Below the pieces are notes generated by a model. That model saw only the letters and a program-made list of their open reading frames with translations. It was not told the origin of the DNA and ran no database searches. The position numbers and the translations under genes were made by a program. This document shows, in pieces, positions 56,079 to 64,000 of a DNA stretch of 64,000 nt (positions are counted from its first letter, which is position 1; every line of letters starts with the position of its first letter). This stretch comes from Pelomonas sp. Root405 (GTDB lineage: Bacteria > Pseudomonadota > Gammaproteobacteria > Burkholderiales > Burkholderiaceae_C), in contig NZ_LMDU01000014.1 of assembly GCF_001425165.1 (NCBI RefSeq), forward strand, positions 644,827 to 708,826, given 5' to 3'.

Positions 56079-57449
56079 TCAATTCGCGCCGGCGAGCTTC
56101 ATGCCAGTGACCAGCACCGAGCCCACGGTCTTGGTGCCCATCGAATACTCATCGGCCCCGATGCCGACGATGTTCTGCAGCATGTCCTTCAGGTTGCCGG
56201 CGATGGTCACCTCGTGGACCGGATAGGCGATCTCGCCGTTCTCGACCCAATAGCCGCTGGCGCCGCGCGAGTAGTCACCCGTCACGTAGTTGACGCCCTG
56301 CCCCATCAGCTCGGTCACGAGCAGGCCGCGGCCGAGGCGGCGGATCATCGTTGGCAGGTCGTCGCCGGGCGCCGTCGCGCGGCTGGTCATGCGCAGGTTG
56401 TGCGAGCCGCCGGCATGGCCGGTCGTCTTCATGCCGAGCTTGCGCGCCGAATAGCTGGACAGGAAATAGCCCTGCAGCACGCCGCCCTCGACGACCGAGC
56501 GCGCGCGCGTCACGACACCTTCGTCATCGAAGGGCGAGCTGCCCTTGCCCTTGGGCACATGCGGGTCCTCGGAGATGTCGATGTGCGACGCGGTGACCGG
56601 CTTGCCCAGGCTGTCGAGCAGAAACGTCGTGCGGCGGTACAGCGCGCCGCCACTGGTCGCCTGCACCAGCGCACCCAGCAGGCCGATGGCGACGGTGCTC
56701 TCGAACAGCACTGGCACCTCGGCCGTCGCGACCTTGCGCGCCTTCAGGCGCGACAGCGCCCGCTCCGACGCATAGCGGCCGACCGCCTCGGCCGAGGCCA
56801 GGTCGGCGGCATCCCGCATGGAGCTGTACCAGGCGTCGCGCTGCATGCCCGCGCCGCGGCCGGCAATCGGCGCTACCGACAGCGAATGCCGCGAGCTCGC
56901 GTAGCCGCCCCGGAAGCCGCGCGTATTGCCCATCCAGAAGTGCGACTGCTGGGCCGACACGGCCGCGCCCTCGCTGTTGGTGATGCGCTTGTCGACCGCC
57001 AGCGCCGCGGCCTCGCAGCGCAGCGCGATCTCGGCGGCCTGGGCCGCGTCGATGTTCCACGGGTGGAAAAGATCCAGCTCGGGCCGCGCGGCCGCATCCA
57101 GCGCGAGGTCGGCTTCGTCAGGCAGGCCGGCGAACTCGTCTTCGGCCGTGAAACGCGCGATGTCATAGGCCGCACGCACCGTGTCGCGAATCGCCTGGGG
57201 CGAAAAGTCCGACGTACTGGCATTGCCGCGGCGCTGGCCCAGGTAGACCGAGATGCCCAGCGACTTGTCGCGGTTGCGCTCAACGTTCTCCAGCTGCCCC
57301 AAGCGCGCCGACACCGACAGGCCGCAGCCTTCCGAGACCTCGGCGCCGGCATCCGTCGCACCGAGTTTTTTTGCTTCGCCGAGCGCATCCTCGATCCACT
57401 GCTGGAACTGCTCGGGGCTGTAGGCAAAACCGTTCTGGGGCTGGGGCAT
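56079..57449 (-). CDS. pmbA: PmbA/TldE, subunit of the TldD-TldE metalloprotease
   Basis: 456-residue partner of TldD, the zinc protease that matures peptide antibiotics and degrades unfolded small proteins. Motifs: ERNRDKSLGISVYLG, GMKTTGHAGGSHNLRM and the C-terminal VTGDYSRGASGYWVENGEI and GNLKDMLQNIV. TldE carries no metal site itself, and no HExxxH motif is seen. ATG 57449 was chosen; the in-frame extension crosses into the darP promoter. Divergent neighbour darP is a conserved arrangement. Confidence 0.94.
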   Translation of the reverse strand: MPQPQNGFAYSPEQFQQWIEDALGEAKKLGATDAGAEVSEGCGLSVSARLGQLENVERNRDKSLGISVYLGQRRGNASTSDFSPQAIRDTVRAAYDIARFTAEDEFAGLPDEADLALDAAARPELDLFHPWNIDAAQAAEIALRCEAAALAVDKRITNSEGAAVSAQQSHFWMGNTRGFRGGYASSRHSLSVAPIAGRGAGMQRDAWYSSMRDAADLASAEAVGRYASERALSRLKARKVATAEVPVLFESTVAIGLLGALVQATSGGALYRRTTFLLDSLGKPVTASHIDISEDPHVPKGKGSSPFDDEGVVTRARSVVEGGVLQGYFLSSYSARKLGMKTTGHAGGSHNLRMTSRATAPGDDLPTMIRRLGRGLLVTELMGQGVNYVTGDYSRGASGYWVENGEIAYPVHEVTIAGNLKDMLQNIVGIGADEYSMGTKTVGSVLVTGMKLAGAN

Positions 57450-57531
57450 GAAAGCAAAGCGCCGGGCGATGCCGGCGCCGGTGAAATGGGGTGGGGGACA
57501 ATGATAAGACCCTGCCCTCCTCCGCACCGCG

Positions 57532-58068
57532 ATGCACGATCCCATCCCTGAACTCGAAGACGACGACGACTTCGACCGCCCCAGCAAGAGCCAGCTCAAG
57601 CGCGACATGACCGCGCTGCAGAAGCTTGGCGAAGACCTGATGGCGCTGCCCGAGTCGCGTTGGGAGCCGCTGGCCCTGCCTGAGATCCTGTACGACGCGC
57701 TGCGTCACGCCAAGAAGATCACCAACTTCGAGGGCAAGCGCCGGCAGATCCAGTACATCGGCAAACTGATGCGCAAGATCGACCCCGAGCCGATCCGTGA
57801 AGCCGTGGCTGCCTTCAAGCTCGGCCATGCGCAGGACAGTCTCAGGCTGCACCAGTCCGAGCGCTGGCGCGAACGCCTGCTGGCCAGTGACGACGCGCTG
57901 CAGGAGTTCCTGGCCGAGCACGCCGACGTCGACATCCAGCAGCTCCGCAGCCTCGTGCGCGCGGCACGCAAGGACGCGGCCAACGAGCCCGAACAGCGCA
58001 GCGGCCGCGCCTTCCGCGAGCTGTTCCAGTTCATCAAGGCGTCTGAAGTCGCGGCCGACGATGAGTGA
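57532..58068 (+). CDS. darP: Ribosome-associated protein DarP (YjgA)
   Basis: 178-residue helical protein that acts late in 50S assembly. The acidic N-terminus (ELEDDDDFDRPSKSQLKRDM), ALRHAKKITNFEGKRRQIQYIGKLMR and the C-terminal RAFRELFQFIK match YjgA/DarP. It is divergent from pmbA, and its stop overlaps the mog gene by 8 bp. Confidence 0.94.
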   Translation: MHDPIPELEDDDDFDRPSKSQLKRDMTALQKLGEDLMALPESRWEPLALPEILYDALRHAKKITNFEGKRRQIQYIGKLMRKIDPEPIREAVAAFKLGHAQDSLRLHQSERWRERLLASDDALQEFLAEHADVDIQQLRSLVRAARKDAANEPEQRSGRAFRELFQFIKASEVAADDE

Positions 58069-58645
58069 CCCGATTGCTGACACGGTACGGATCGGCATCG
58101 TTTCGATCAGCGACCGCGCCTCCAGCGGCGTCTATGAAGACAAGGGCCTGCCCGCGCTGAAGGAATGGCTCACGAGTGCGCTGCACAACACGATCGAGTT
58201 CGTGCCTCGCCTCATTCCCGACGAGCAGGCCGGCATCTCGGCCGCGCTGGTCGAACTGGTCGACGTCGAACGCTGCGACCTGGTGCTGACCACCGGCGGC
58301 ACCGGCCCCGCGCCGCGTGACGTGACGCCCGAGGCGACGCTGGCCGTCGGTGACCGGGTGATGCCCGGCTTCGGCGAGCAGATGCGCCAGATCTCGCTGC
58401 ACTTCGTGCCGACGGCCATCCTGTCCAGACAGGTCGCCGTCATCCGCGGCAAGGCGCTGGTCATCAATCTGCCCGGCCAACCCAAGGCAATTGCGGAGAC
58501 GCTGGCGGGCCATGAAAAGGCCAGCGGCATCTTCGCGGCCGTGCCCTATTGCATCGACCTGATCGGCGGGCCCTACCTCGAAACGCGTGACGAGGTCTGC
58601 AAGGCGTTCCGGCCGAAGTCAGCGCAACGAGCGCCGGCTACTTGA
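58061..58645 (+). CDS. mog: Molybdopterin adenylyltransferase
   Basis: Adenylates molybdopterin before molybdenum insertion (194 residues, MogA/MoeA fold). The active-site loop [18 protein letters not shown] is complete, and [21 protein letters not shown] is the family start. It overlaps darP by 8 bp upstream and convergent cysE by 8 bp downstream. No other molybdenum-cofactor gene is in the window. Confidence 0.94.
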   Translation: MSDPIADTVRIGIVSISDRASSGVYEDKGLPALKEWLTSALHNTIEFVPRLIPDEQAGISAALVELVDVERCDLVLTTGGTGPAPRDVTPEATLAVGDRVMPGFGEQMRQISLHFVPTAILSRQVAVIRGKALVINLPGQPKAIAETLAGHEKASGIFAAVPYCIDLIGGPYLETRDEVCKAFRPKSAQRAPAT

Positions 58646-59414
58646 CGAGCCGCGTCAGCTCGGCCGCGTCGAAGTTCTCGTCACGCTGGGCATCGCAGGG
58701 CACGCAATCGCCCACCGGCTGGCCCTGCCGCTCCGACAGCTTGCACACGGCCGACCACAGCAGGGCGATCTGGTGTTCGTGGCCCGAGGCGCTGTCGATC
58801 AGGCCACGCATGGCCATCGCAACCGGGTCGTCGCCCTGCGTCACACCGTAGGCCGAGAAGCCCATCTTGGCGGCGGCCTCCTCGCGCGCCTGCTCGCTGG
58901 CCGCCTCGATGATGCGGGCCGGGTTGCCCACGGCGGTCGCGCCTGCCGGCACCGGCTTGGTGACGACAGCGCCCGAGCCGATGCGCGCACCGGCACCGAC
59001 GGTGAAGCCCCCGAGTACCGAGGCGTTCGCGCCGACGATGACGCCGGGGCCGAGCGTCGGGTGACGCTTGGCACCTTTCACCAGCGAGGTGCCGCCAAGC
59101 GTCACGCCCTGGTAGATGGTGCAGCCCTCGCCGATCTCAGCCATCTCGCCGATGACGATGCCCATGCCATGATCGATGAAGACCTTGCGGCCGATGCGAG
59201 CGCCGGGGTGAATCTCGATGCCGGTGAGGAAACGGCCCCAGTGCGACACCCAACGCGCCAACCACTTGAAGCCGTGATGCCAGAGCCAGTTGGCACGGCG
59301 GTGGAACATCAGCGCATGCAGGCCCGGGTAGCAGGTGAGCACCTCCCATGCCGAGCGGGCTGCCGGGTCGCGTTCAAGAATCAATGCGATGTCTTCGCGC
59401 AGGCGCTGGAACAT
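58638..59414 (-). CDS. cysE: Serine O-acetyltransferase
   Basis: First step of cysteine synthesis from serine and acetyl-CoA (258 residues). The helical N-terminus ([20 protein letters not shown]) leads into a left-handed beta-helix of hexapeptide repeats with the catalytic His in [10 protein letters not shown] and the [13 protein letters not shown] loop. After residue ~190 comes a ~65-residue extension with a C-x2-C pair ([12 protein letters not shown]) not found in the E. coli tail, which normally ends in Ile and docks CysK. Confidence 0.93.
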   Translation of the reverse strand: MFQRLREDIALILERDPAARSAWEVLTCYPGLHALMFHRRANWLWHHGFKWLARWVSHWGRFLTGIEIHPGARIGRKVFIDHGMGIVIGEMAEIGEGCTIYQGVTLGGTSLVKGAKRHPTLGPGVIVGANASVLGGFTVGAGARIGSGAVVTKPVPAGATAVGNPARIIEAASEQAREEAAAKMGFSAYGVTQGDDPVAMAMRGLIDSASGHEHQIALLWSAVCKLSERQGQPVGDCVPCDAQRDENFDAAELTRLVK

Positions 59415-59453
59415 GGTGTATGCGGGAGTGAGGCGTGCCAGTCTAGGCGCGGG

Positions 59454-60188
59454 TCAATGGCCTGACGGACCTGAGGCTTTGGTCATCTGGCGCGCAATGC
59501 CGCGCAGGATGTGGACTTCCTCGTTCGTCAGCGCTGAGCGGTTGAACAGCTGGTTCAGCCGGGGCATCAGCTTCCTGGGTGCGGCCGGGTCCAGGTAGCC
59601 GATGTCGGTCAGCGCCGCCTGCAGATGCTCAAGCAGGCCTTGCACGGCGCGCGCATCCGCCAGCTCGGGGTCGGGCGTGCGCGGCTGCACGCCGAAGCCG
59701 CCGAGCGACTGACGCAGGTCGTAAGCCAGCAACTGCACGGCCTGGGCCAGGTTCAAGGAGCCGTAGTCCGGGTGGGTCGGGATGCTGAGCACCGCATGGC
59801 AGCGGTAGACGTCCTCGTTGCTCATGCCATAACGCTCGGAGCCGAACACCAGCGCCAGCCGCGGCGCGGCTTCGCGCGCGGCCAGCTCGCCGAACAGCGC
59901 GCGCGGCTCGCGCGTCGGCGGGCCGAAGTCGCGCGGCGTCATCGCGGTGGCGCAGGCGAAGTCCACGCCGTCCAGTGCCTCGGCCAGCGTGTCGACGACG
60001 CGGGCACGCGCCAGGATGTCCGCCGCGCCGCTGGCCATGGCCACGGCCGCCTCGTGGCAGAGCACGTCGGCAAAGCGCGGCGCCACCAGCACCAGGTCCT
60101 TGAAGCCCATCACCTTCATCGCCCGCGCCGTCGCGCCGACGTTGCCGGCATGGCTGGTGTTGATGAGAACGAAGCGTGTGGATTCCAC
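59454..60188 (-). CDS. trmJ: tRNA (cytidine/uridine-2'-O)-methyltransferase TrmJ
   Basis: SPOUT methyltransferase of 244 residues that modifies position 32 of tRNAs. Motifs: FVLINTSHAGNVGATARAMKVMG, written in part as INTSHAGNVGATARAMK, then LVFGSERYGMSNEDVYRCH and the knotted AdoMet site IPTHPDYGSLNLAQAVQLL. A helical C-terminal domain follows. It is divergent from suhB; in E. coli suhB, trmJ and iscR are neighbours. Confidence 0.92.
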   Translation of the reverse strand: MESTRFVLINTSHAGNVGATARAMKVMGFKDLVLVAPRFADVLCHEAAVAMASGAADILARARVVDTLAEALDGVDFACATAMTPRDFGPPTREPRALFGELAAREAAPRLALVFGSERYGMSNEDVYRCHAVLSIPTHPDYGSLNLAQAVQLLAYDLRQSLGGFGVQPRTPDPELADARAVQGLLEHLQAALTDIGYLDPAAPRKLMPRLNQLFNRSALTNEEVHILRGIARQMTKASGPSGH

Positions 60189-60213
60189 GGGTTTACTCGG
60201 GGGCGGCGGCTAG

Positions 60214-60225
60214 AATCGCGCGATT
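60214..60225. promoter_or_regulatory. Palindrome in the trmJ-suhB divergent promoter region
   Basis: AATCGCGCGATT is a perfect 12-bp palindrome that overlaps a TAGAAT -10-like box (60211-60216) facing suhB. It may be an operator or only a chance GC-rich dyad. Confidence 0.35.
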
Positions 60226-60295
60226 ATCCGGGCCACCCTCGTGGTGAACCGCCGCTCTTTCCTCCCGTCAGCCCCTTCCCCAGCGAGTGCCACGC

Positions 60296-61231
60296 ATGCT
60301 GCAAACGTCCCACCATCCCATGCTCAATGTCGCCATCAAGGCGGCGCGTGCGGCTGGCGCCATCATCAACCGCGCCTCGCTGGATCTTGAAGCTCTGCGC
60401 ATCAACACCAAGAGCCCGAACGACTTCGTCACCGAGGTCGACCACGCCGCAGAAGGGGTGATCATCGAGACGCTGCTGGGCGCCTACCCGGACCACGGCA
60501 TCCTGGCCGAAGAGTCGGGTCGCACCCACGGCGCCAAGCATTCCGAGTACGTCTGGATCATCGATCCGCTGGACGGCACCACCAACTTCATCCACGGCTT
60601 GCCGATGTACTGCGTGTCCATCGCGCTGGCGCATCGCGGCGTCGTACAGCAGGCCGTTGTCTACGACCCGACCCGCAATGACCTCTTCTACGCCACCAAG
60701 GGCCGCGGCGCCTTCCTGAACGACCGCCGCCTGCGCGTGTCCAAGCGCACCCGCATGAGCGACGCGCTGATCGGCACCGGCTTCCCGTTCCGCCGTGGCG
60801 ACAACTTCAAGCGCTACGTGAAGATGTTCGAGGAGGTCATGCAGCACTGCGCCGGCCTGCGCCGCCCGGGCGCCGCCGCACTCGACCTCTGCTACGTCGC
60901 CGCCGGCTACTACGACGCCTTCTTCGAGACCGGCCTGCAGCCCTGGGACGTGGCGGCCGGCTCACTCATCATCACCGAGGCCGGCGGCCTGATCGGCAAC
61001 TTCACCGGTGAGGCCGACTACCTGCACCAGCGCGAGGTTGTTGCCGGCAACCCCAAGATCTACGCCCAGCTGGTGACCATGCTGTCGCCCTACACCCGCG
61101 TCATCAAGGAAGAAGACACCGCCGCTGCGCCCGCGCCCGTAGAGGGGGATGCCGAGGCTGCGCCGGTGGCCAGGAAGCGCGCGGCGGTGCGCATCAAGCG
61201 CGACGAGAAGGCCGACGACGCGCCGCTCTGA
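60296..61231 (+). CDS. suhB: Inositol-1-monophosphatase SuhB
   Basis: Mg-dependent phosphatase (311 residues), in enterics also a Nus-type factor for rRNA transcription. Metal motifs: [23 protein letters not shown] and [21 protein letters not shown] 60296 was taken; ATG 60320 ([13 protein letters not shown]) is the other option. After the catalytic domain (~267) there is a ~45-residue charged, Ala/Pro-rich tail ([16 protein letters not shown]) beyond the usual family end. A GC-rich hairpin follows the stop. Confidence 0.94.
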   Translation: MLQTSHHPMLNVAIKAARAAGAIINRASLDLEALRINTKSPNDFVTEVDHAAEGVIIETLLGAYPDHGILAEESGRTHGAKHSEYVWIIDPLDGTTNFIHGLPMYCVSIALAHRGVVQQAVVYDPTRNDLFYATKGRGAFLNDRRLRVSKRTRMSDALIGTGFPFRRGDNFKRYVKMFEEVMQHCAGLRRPGAAALDLCYVAAGYYDAFFETGLQPWDVAAGSLIITEAGGLIGNFTGEADYLHQREVVAGNPKIYAQLVTMLSPYTRVIKEEDTAAAPAPVEGDAEAAPVARKRAAVRIKRDEKADDAPL

Positions 61232-61252
61232 TCGCACGATCAACGCGACATC

Positions 61253-61275
61253 GAAGCCCTCCTCGCGAGGGCTTC
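61253..61275 (+). terminator. Hairpin after suhB
   Basis: GAAGCCCTC (61253-61261) and GAGGGCTTC (61267-61275) make a perfect 9-bp stem with loop CTCGC, 21 bp past the suhB stop, without a T-run. The rest of the spacer up to 61457 shows no gene. Confidence 0.5.
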
Positions 61276-61457
61276 GTCGCTTCTGGGCGTGAACGAGTTG
61301 GCAGCCGCCGCAGCTCCGGGCTAACCCGACCATGGGTGCGTGACTTCTGCACGGCGGCATCCCTTACCTGTGGGGGCGCGGGTGGACAGAATGCGTGCTT
61401 CAACGCGGTCAAGACCGCTCGATTCCCTCCATCCAACCCGCCCGAAAGACGCTACCG

Positions 61458-61772
61458 ATGCTTGCCCGTTCCGCCGTCGTCCTTGCCCTCGCCGCCGCCG
61501 CCTCCCTGGCCCATGCCGACGCCAAGGTCCTGAAGAAGGTCGCCCCCGAGTACCCGAACGAGGCCATCAAGAAGAACATCAACGCCGGCAGCGTGCGCGC
61601 CAAGATGACCATCGCCGGCGACGGCAAGGTTTCGGAGGTCGCCATCGTCGAAGCCGAACCCAAGCGTGTCTTCGACCGCGCCGCCACCGAAGCCCTGAGC
61701 CAGTGGAAGTTCGAAGGCACCGGCGCCGCCCAGACGCACGAAGTGAAGCTGGTGTTCAAGTCGGAAGACTGA
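61458..61772 (+). CDS. Secreted TonB C-terminal-domain protein
   Basis: 104-residue protein: signal peptide (residues 1-~20, VLALAAAASLAHADA) followed only by a TonB C-terminal-like domain (KKVAPEYPNEAIKKNINAGS, then VEAEPKRVFDRAATEALSQWKFEG). Ordinary TonB has a membrane anchor and proline-rich linker. Both are absent, so this is a free periplasmic domain, not an energy transducer as such. Start at ATG 61458. Its partner is unknown, and no exbBD is near. Confidence 0.82.
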   Translation: MLARSAVVLALAAAASLAHADAKVLKKVAPEYPNEAIKKNINAGSVRAKMTIAGDGKVSEVAIVEAEPKRVFDRAATEALSQWKFEGTGAAQTHEVKLVFKSED

Positions 61773-61783
61773 GCGAGGACCGA

Positions 61784-61805
61784 GGACAGTCCTTGCGGAC
61801 TGTCC
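61784..61805 (+). terminator. First hairpin after the TonB-like gene
   Basis: GGACAGTCC (61784-61792) and GGACTGTCC (61797-61805), loop TTGC: a perfect 9-bp stem 12 bp past the stop. No U-run. It may be the upper part of a two-hairpin terminator with the one at 61841. Confidence 0.5.
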
Positions 61806-61840
61806 GGCGCCTCGCGAAGGACAGCGCTTCGCTGGATCCA

Positions 61841-61869
61841 CAAGGCCCGCAGTCGCGGGCCTTGCTTTT
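61841..61869 (+). terminator. Intrinsic terminator before mutS
   Basis: CAAGGCCCGC (61841-61850) pairs with GCGGGCCTTG (61855-61864) around AGTC, followed by CTTTTG. It is a 10-bp stem with a short U-run 27 bp before the mutS ATG. Confidence 0.75.
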
Positions 61870-61895
61870 GTGGGCGCCAGATAATGCGCGCCCCG

Positions 61896-64000
61896 ATGAA
61901 AACCGACACCGCCCCCGACCTCGCGCCCCACACGCCCATGATGGCCCAGTACCTGGGCTTGAAGGCGGACTTCCCGGACACGCTGCTGCTGTACCGGATG
62001 GGCGACTTCTACGAGGTCTTCTACGACGATGCGCGCAAGTGCAATGCGCTGCTGGACATCACGCTGACCCAACGCGGCCAGAGCGCCGGCCAGCCCGTCG
62101 TCATGGCCGGTGTGCCGGTCCATGCGCTGGAGAGTTATCTTGCCAAGCTCATCAAGCTCGGCGAGGCCGTGGCGATTGCCGAGCAGGTCGGCGAGGTGGG
62201 CGCCAGCAAGGGGCCGGTGGAGCGCAAGGTCGTGCGCGTCGTCACTCCGGGCACCATCACGGATACCGAACTGCTGGCCGACAAGCAAGACGCCGTGCTG
62301 TTGGCCGTCTGCGGCAGCGGCCGCCGCCATGGCCTGGCCTGGCTGTCGCTGACGCAGGGCGAGATCGGCCTGGCCGAATGCAGCGACAGCGAACTGCCGG
62401 CCTGGCTGGCACGCCTGTCGCCGGCTGAGGTTCTCGTCGATCGCGAGCAGCAGCCGGCCGGCGTGATGCGCGCGCGCTTCCCCGTCACCAACCGGCCCGG
62501 CTGGCAGTTCGACGCGGCGCTGGGCCAGCGCAAGCTCTGCGAACAGTTGGCCGTGGCCAGCCTGCAGGGCTTCAACGCGCATGAACTTGGCAACGCCCAT
62601 GCCGCGGCGAGTGCCCTGCTTGCGTTTGCCGAGCACACCCAGGGCCGCGCCCTCGCCCACGTGCGCTCCTTGCGCGTGCAGCGCAGCAGCGACCTGCTGG
62701 ACCTGCCGCCCGTCACCCAGCGCAACCTTGAGCTGACGCAGACGCTGCGCGGGGAGCCGAGCCCGACGCTCTTTTCGCTGCTGGACAGTTGCAAGAGCGG
62801 CATGGGCAGCCGCACGCTGCGGCAGTGGCTGCTGCATCCCAAGCGAGACCGGGCCGAAGCAACCGCACGCCACAACGCCATCGCCGCCCTGCATGCGGAA
62901 GGCTTCGAACCGTTGCGCGAGGCGCTCAAGTCGGTCAGCGATGTCGAGCGCATCTCGGCCCGCATCGCGTTGCGCCAGGTGCGGCCGCGAGAGCTGACCG
63001 GCCTGCGGGCAACGCTGCAGGTGCTGCCGCAGTTGCGCGCCGTGACGCCGGCCGCGTTGCGCGACCCCAGCCTGACGCCGCCGGCCGACATCCAGGAGCT
63101 CCTGGAACGCGCCATTGCGCTGGAGCCGGCCCTGTTGACGCGCGACGGCGGCGTCATTGCCGACGGCTTCGATGCTGAACTCGACGAGCTGCGCGGCATT
63201 CAGCAGAACTGCGACGGCTTCCTGCTTGACCTTGAAACGCGCGAGCGCGCCCGCACCGGCATCAGCAACCTGCGCGTGCAGTTCAACCGCGTGCACGGCT
63301 TCTACATCGAAGTGACCCAGGGCCAGATCGACAAGGTGCCGATGGACTACCAGCGCCGCCAGACGCTGAAGAACGCCGAGCGCTACATCACGCCGGAGCT
63401 GAAGGCCTTCGAGGACAAGGCGCTGTCTGCCAATGAGCGGGCGCTGGCGCGCGAAAAGCTGCTCTACGAGCAGGTGATCGACGCGCTGGTCAGCCGCCTG
63501 CAACCGCTGACCGCACTGGGCCGCACGCTCGCGGCGCTGGACGCCCTCGCGGCGCTGGCCGAGCGAGCGGTCACGCTCAATTGGTGCCGACCGGAGTTCG
63601 TCTCCCAGCCCTGCCTGGAGATCGAAGCCGGCCGCCACCCCGTCGTGCAGGCCCGCCTGGCCGAAACTGGCGGCGCGGAGTTCATGCCCAACGACTGCAG
63701 GCTCGACGCGCGAACCCGCATGCTGGTCATCACCGGCCCCAACATGGGCGGCAAGAGCACCTTCATGCGGCAAGTGGCGCTGATCGCGCTGCTGGGGTCC
63801 ATCGGCAGCTATGTGCCGGCGACGCGCTGCCGGCTGGGGCCGATGGATGCCATCCATACCCGCATCGGCGCGGCTGACGACCTGGCCAATGCGCAGTCCA
63901 CCTTCATGCTGGAGATGACCGAGGGCGCGGCCATCCTGCATTCCGCGACCGACCAGTCCCTGGTGCTGATGGACGAGATCGGCCGAGGCACGTCGACCTT
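61896..64000 (+). CDS. mutS: DNA mismatch repair protein MutS (N-terminal part, cut by window end)
   Basis: The frame is open from ATG 61896 to the last base (about 701 codons of an expected ~870). The mismatch-reading Phe is F38 in [12 protein letters not shown]. The connector and lever domains follow, then the ATPase with Walker [16 protein letters not shown] (about residues 611-625) and Walker [14 protein letters not shown] at the window end. The helix-turn-helix and tetramer parts lie outside. MutS finds mispaired bases and recruits MutL. Confidence 0.96.
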   Translation, partial: MKTDTAPDLAPHTPMMAQYLGLKADFPDTLLLYRMGDFYEVFYDDARKCNALLDITLTQRGQSAGQPVVMAGVPVHALESYLAKLIKLGEAVAIAEQVGEVGASKGPVERKVVRVVTPGTITDTELLADKQDAVLLAVCGSGRRHGLAWLSLTQGEIGLAECSDSELPAWLARLSPAEVLVDREQQPAGVMRARFPVTNRPGWQFDAALGQRKLCEQLAVASLQGFNAHELGNAHAAASALLAFAEHTQGRALAHVRSLRVQRSSDLLDLPPVTQRNLELTQTLRGEPSPTLFSLLDSCKSGMGSRTLRQWLLHPKRDRAEATARHNAIAALHAEGFEPLREALKSVSDVERISARIALRQVRPRELTGLRATLQVLPQLRAVTPAALRDPSLTPPADIQELLERAIALEPALLTRDGGVIADGFDAELDELRGIQQNCDGFLLDLETRERARTGISNLRVQFNRVHGFYIEVTQGQIDKVPMDYQRRQTLKNAERYITPELKAFEDKALSANERALAREKLLYEQVIDALVSRLQPLTALGRTLAALDALAALAERAVTLNWCRPEFVSQPCLEIEAGRHPVVQARLAETGGAEFMPNDCRLDARTRMLVITGPNMGGKSTFMRQVALIALLGSIGSYVPATRCRLGPMDAIHTRIGAADDLANAQSTFMLEMTEGAAILHSATDQSLVLMDEIGRGTST

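Overview
The window is a chromosomal, GC-rich, gene-dense stretch of a betaproteobacterium, almost certainly a member of Burkholderiales near the Rubrivivax/Leptothrix/Roseateles/Comamonadaceae group. The basis is the gene set and its order: a Bug-family solute-binding protein, DUF2818 after nuoN, tpiA-secG-tRNA-Leu-nuoA..N, an intracellular PHB depolymerase, a soluble RnfB-like ferredoxin beside nth, and zapA followed by a 6S-like RNA and an EVE-domain gene. No prophage, CRISPR array, plasmid function or complete insertion sequence is visible. Most of the content is core metabolism and information processing.

Layout. 1-131: a palindrome-rich element that runs off the left edge and abuts the stop codon of a MipA/OmpV outer-membrane gene. 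0.1-4.8 kb: threonine-to-glycine module (kbl plus an SDR-type threonine dehydrogenase) divergent from an XRE/cupin regulator, with a perfect 16-bp palindrome between them, then a Bug-type binding protein. 4.7-12.2 kb: YihY-family membrane protein, DUF2069 protein, FAD-linked oxidoreductase of the D-2-hydroxyacid type, and an RND efflux pump with its lipoprotein adaptor. 12.3-33.1 kb: one long minus-strand array, rpsO-pnp-quinone oxidoreductase-tpiA-secG-tRNA-Leu(GAG)-nuoABCDEFGHIJKLMN-DUF2818-NUDIX hydrolase, giving all fourteen complex I subunits. 33.4-35 kb: an Hsp20 gene with a sigma-32-like promoter, and tsaD. 34.9-40.2 kb: the ISC iron-sulfur cluster operon iscR-S-U-A-hscB-hscA-fdx, coupled to tsaD. 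40.3-43.8 kb: uvrB divergent from an aromatic/aspartate aminotransferase. 43.9-48.5 kb: phaZ, RnfB-like ferredoxin, nth, a small coiled-coil protein, zapA, a candidate 6S RNA, EVE protein and a TauE/SafE permease. 48.5-52.3 kb: a degenerate GGDEF protein, a HI0933-family flavoprotein, rpsU, a YqeY protein and a TIGR01244 phosphatase/sulfurtransferase-like protein. 52.3-55.8 kb: a TRAP transporter (DctQ, long DctM, and a convergent FcbT1/TakP-like binding protein). 56-60 kb: pmbA, darP, mog, cysE, trmJ. 60.3-64 kb: suhB, a secreted TonB-C-domain protein, and the first ~700 codons of mutS, cut by the window end.

Functional links. The ISC genes make and insert clusters used by several products encoded here: NuoB/E/F/G/I, endonuclease III, the RnfB-like protein and IscR itself. 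fdx and tsaD overlap by four bases. pnp is coupled to rpsO in the usual way and leads into the NADH dehydrogenase array, whose last gene encodes an ADP-ribose-pyrophosphatase-like NUDIX enzyme, a plausible NAD-turnover partner. Ten or so same-strand gene pairs overlap by 4-8 bases (ATGA/GTGA type) and five convergent pairs overlap at their 3' ends, so the chromosome here is very compact.

Nothing seen amounts to a clearly new system. The items most worth a second look are the left-edge palindromic element and its effect on the MipA C-terminus, the 16-bp operator of the threonine module, the terminator-like hairpin inside the isc operon, the 6S RNA candidate, and the multi-hairpin spacer at 55.9-56.05 kb.
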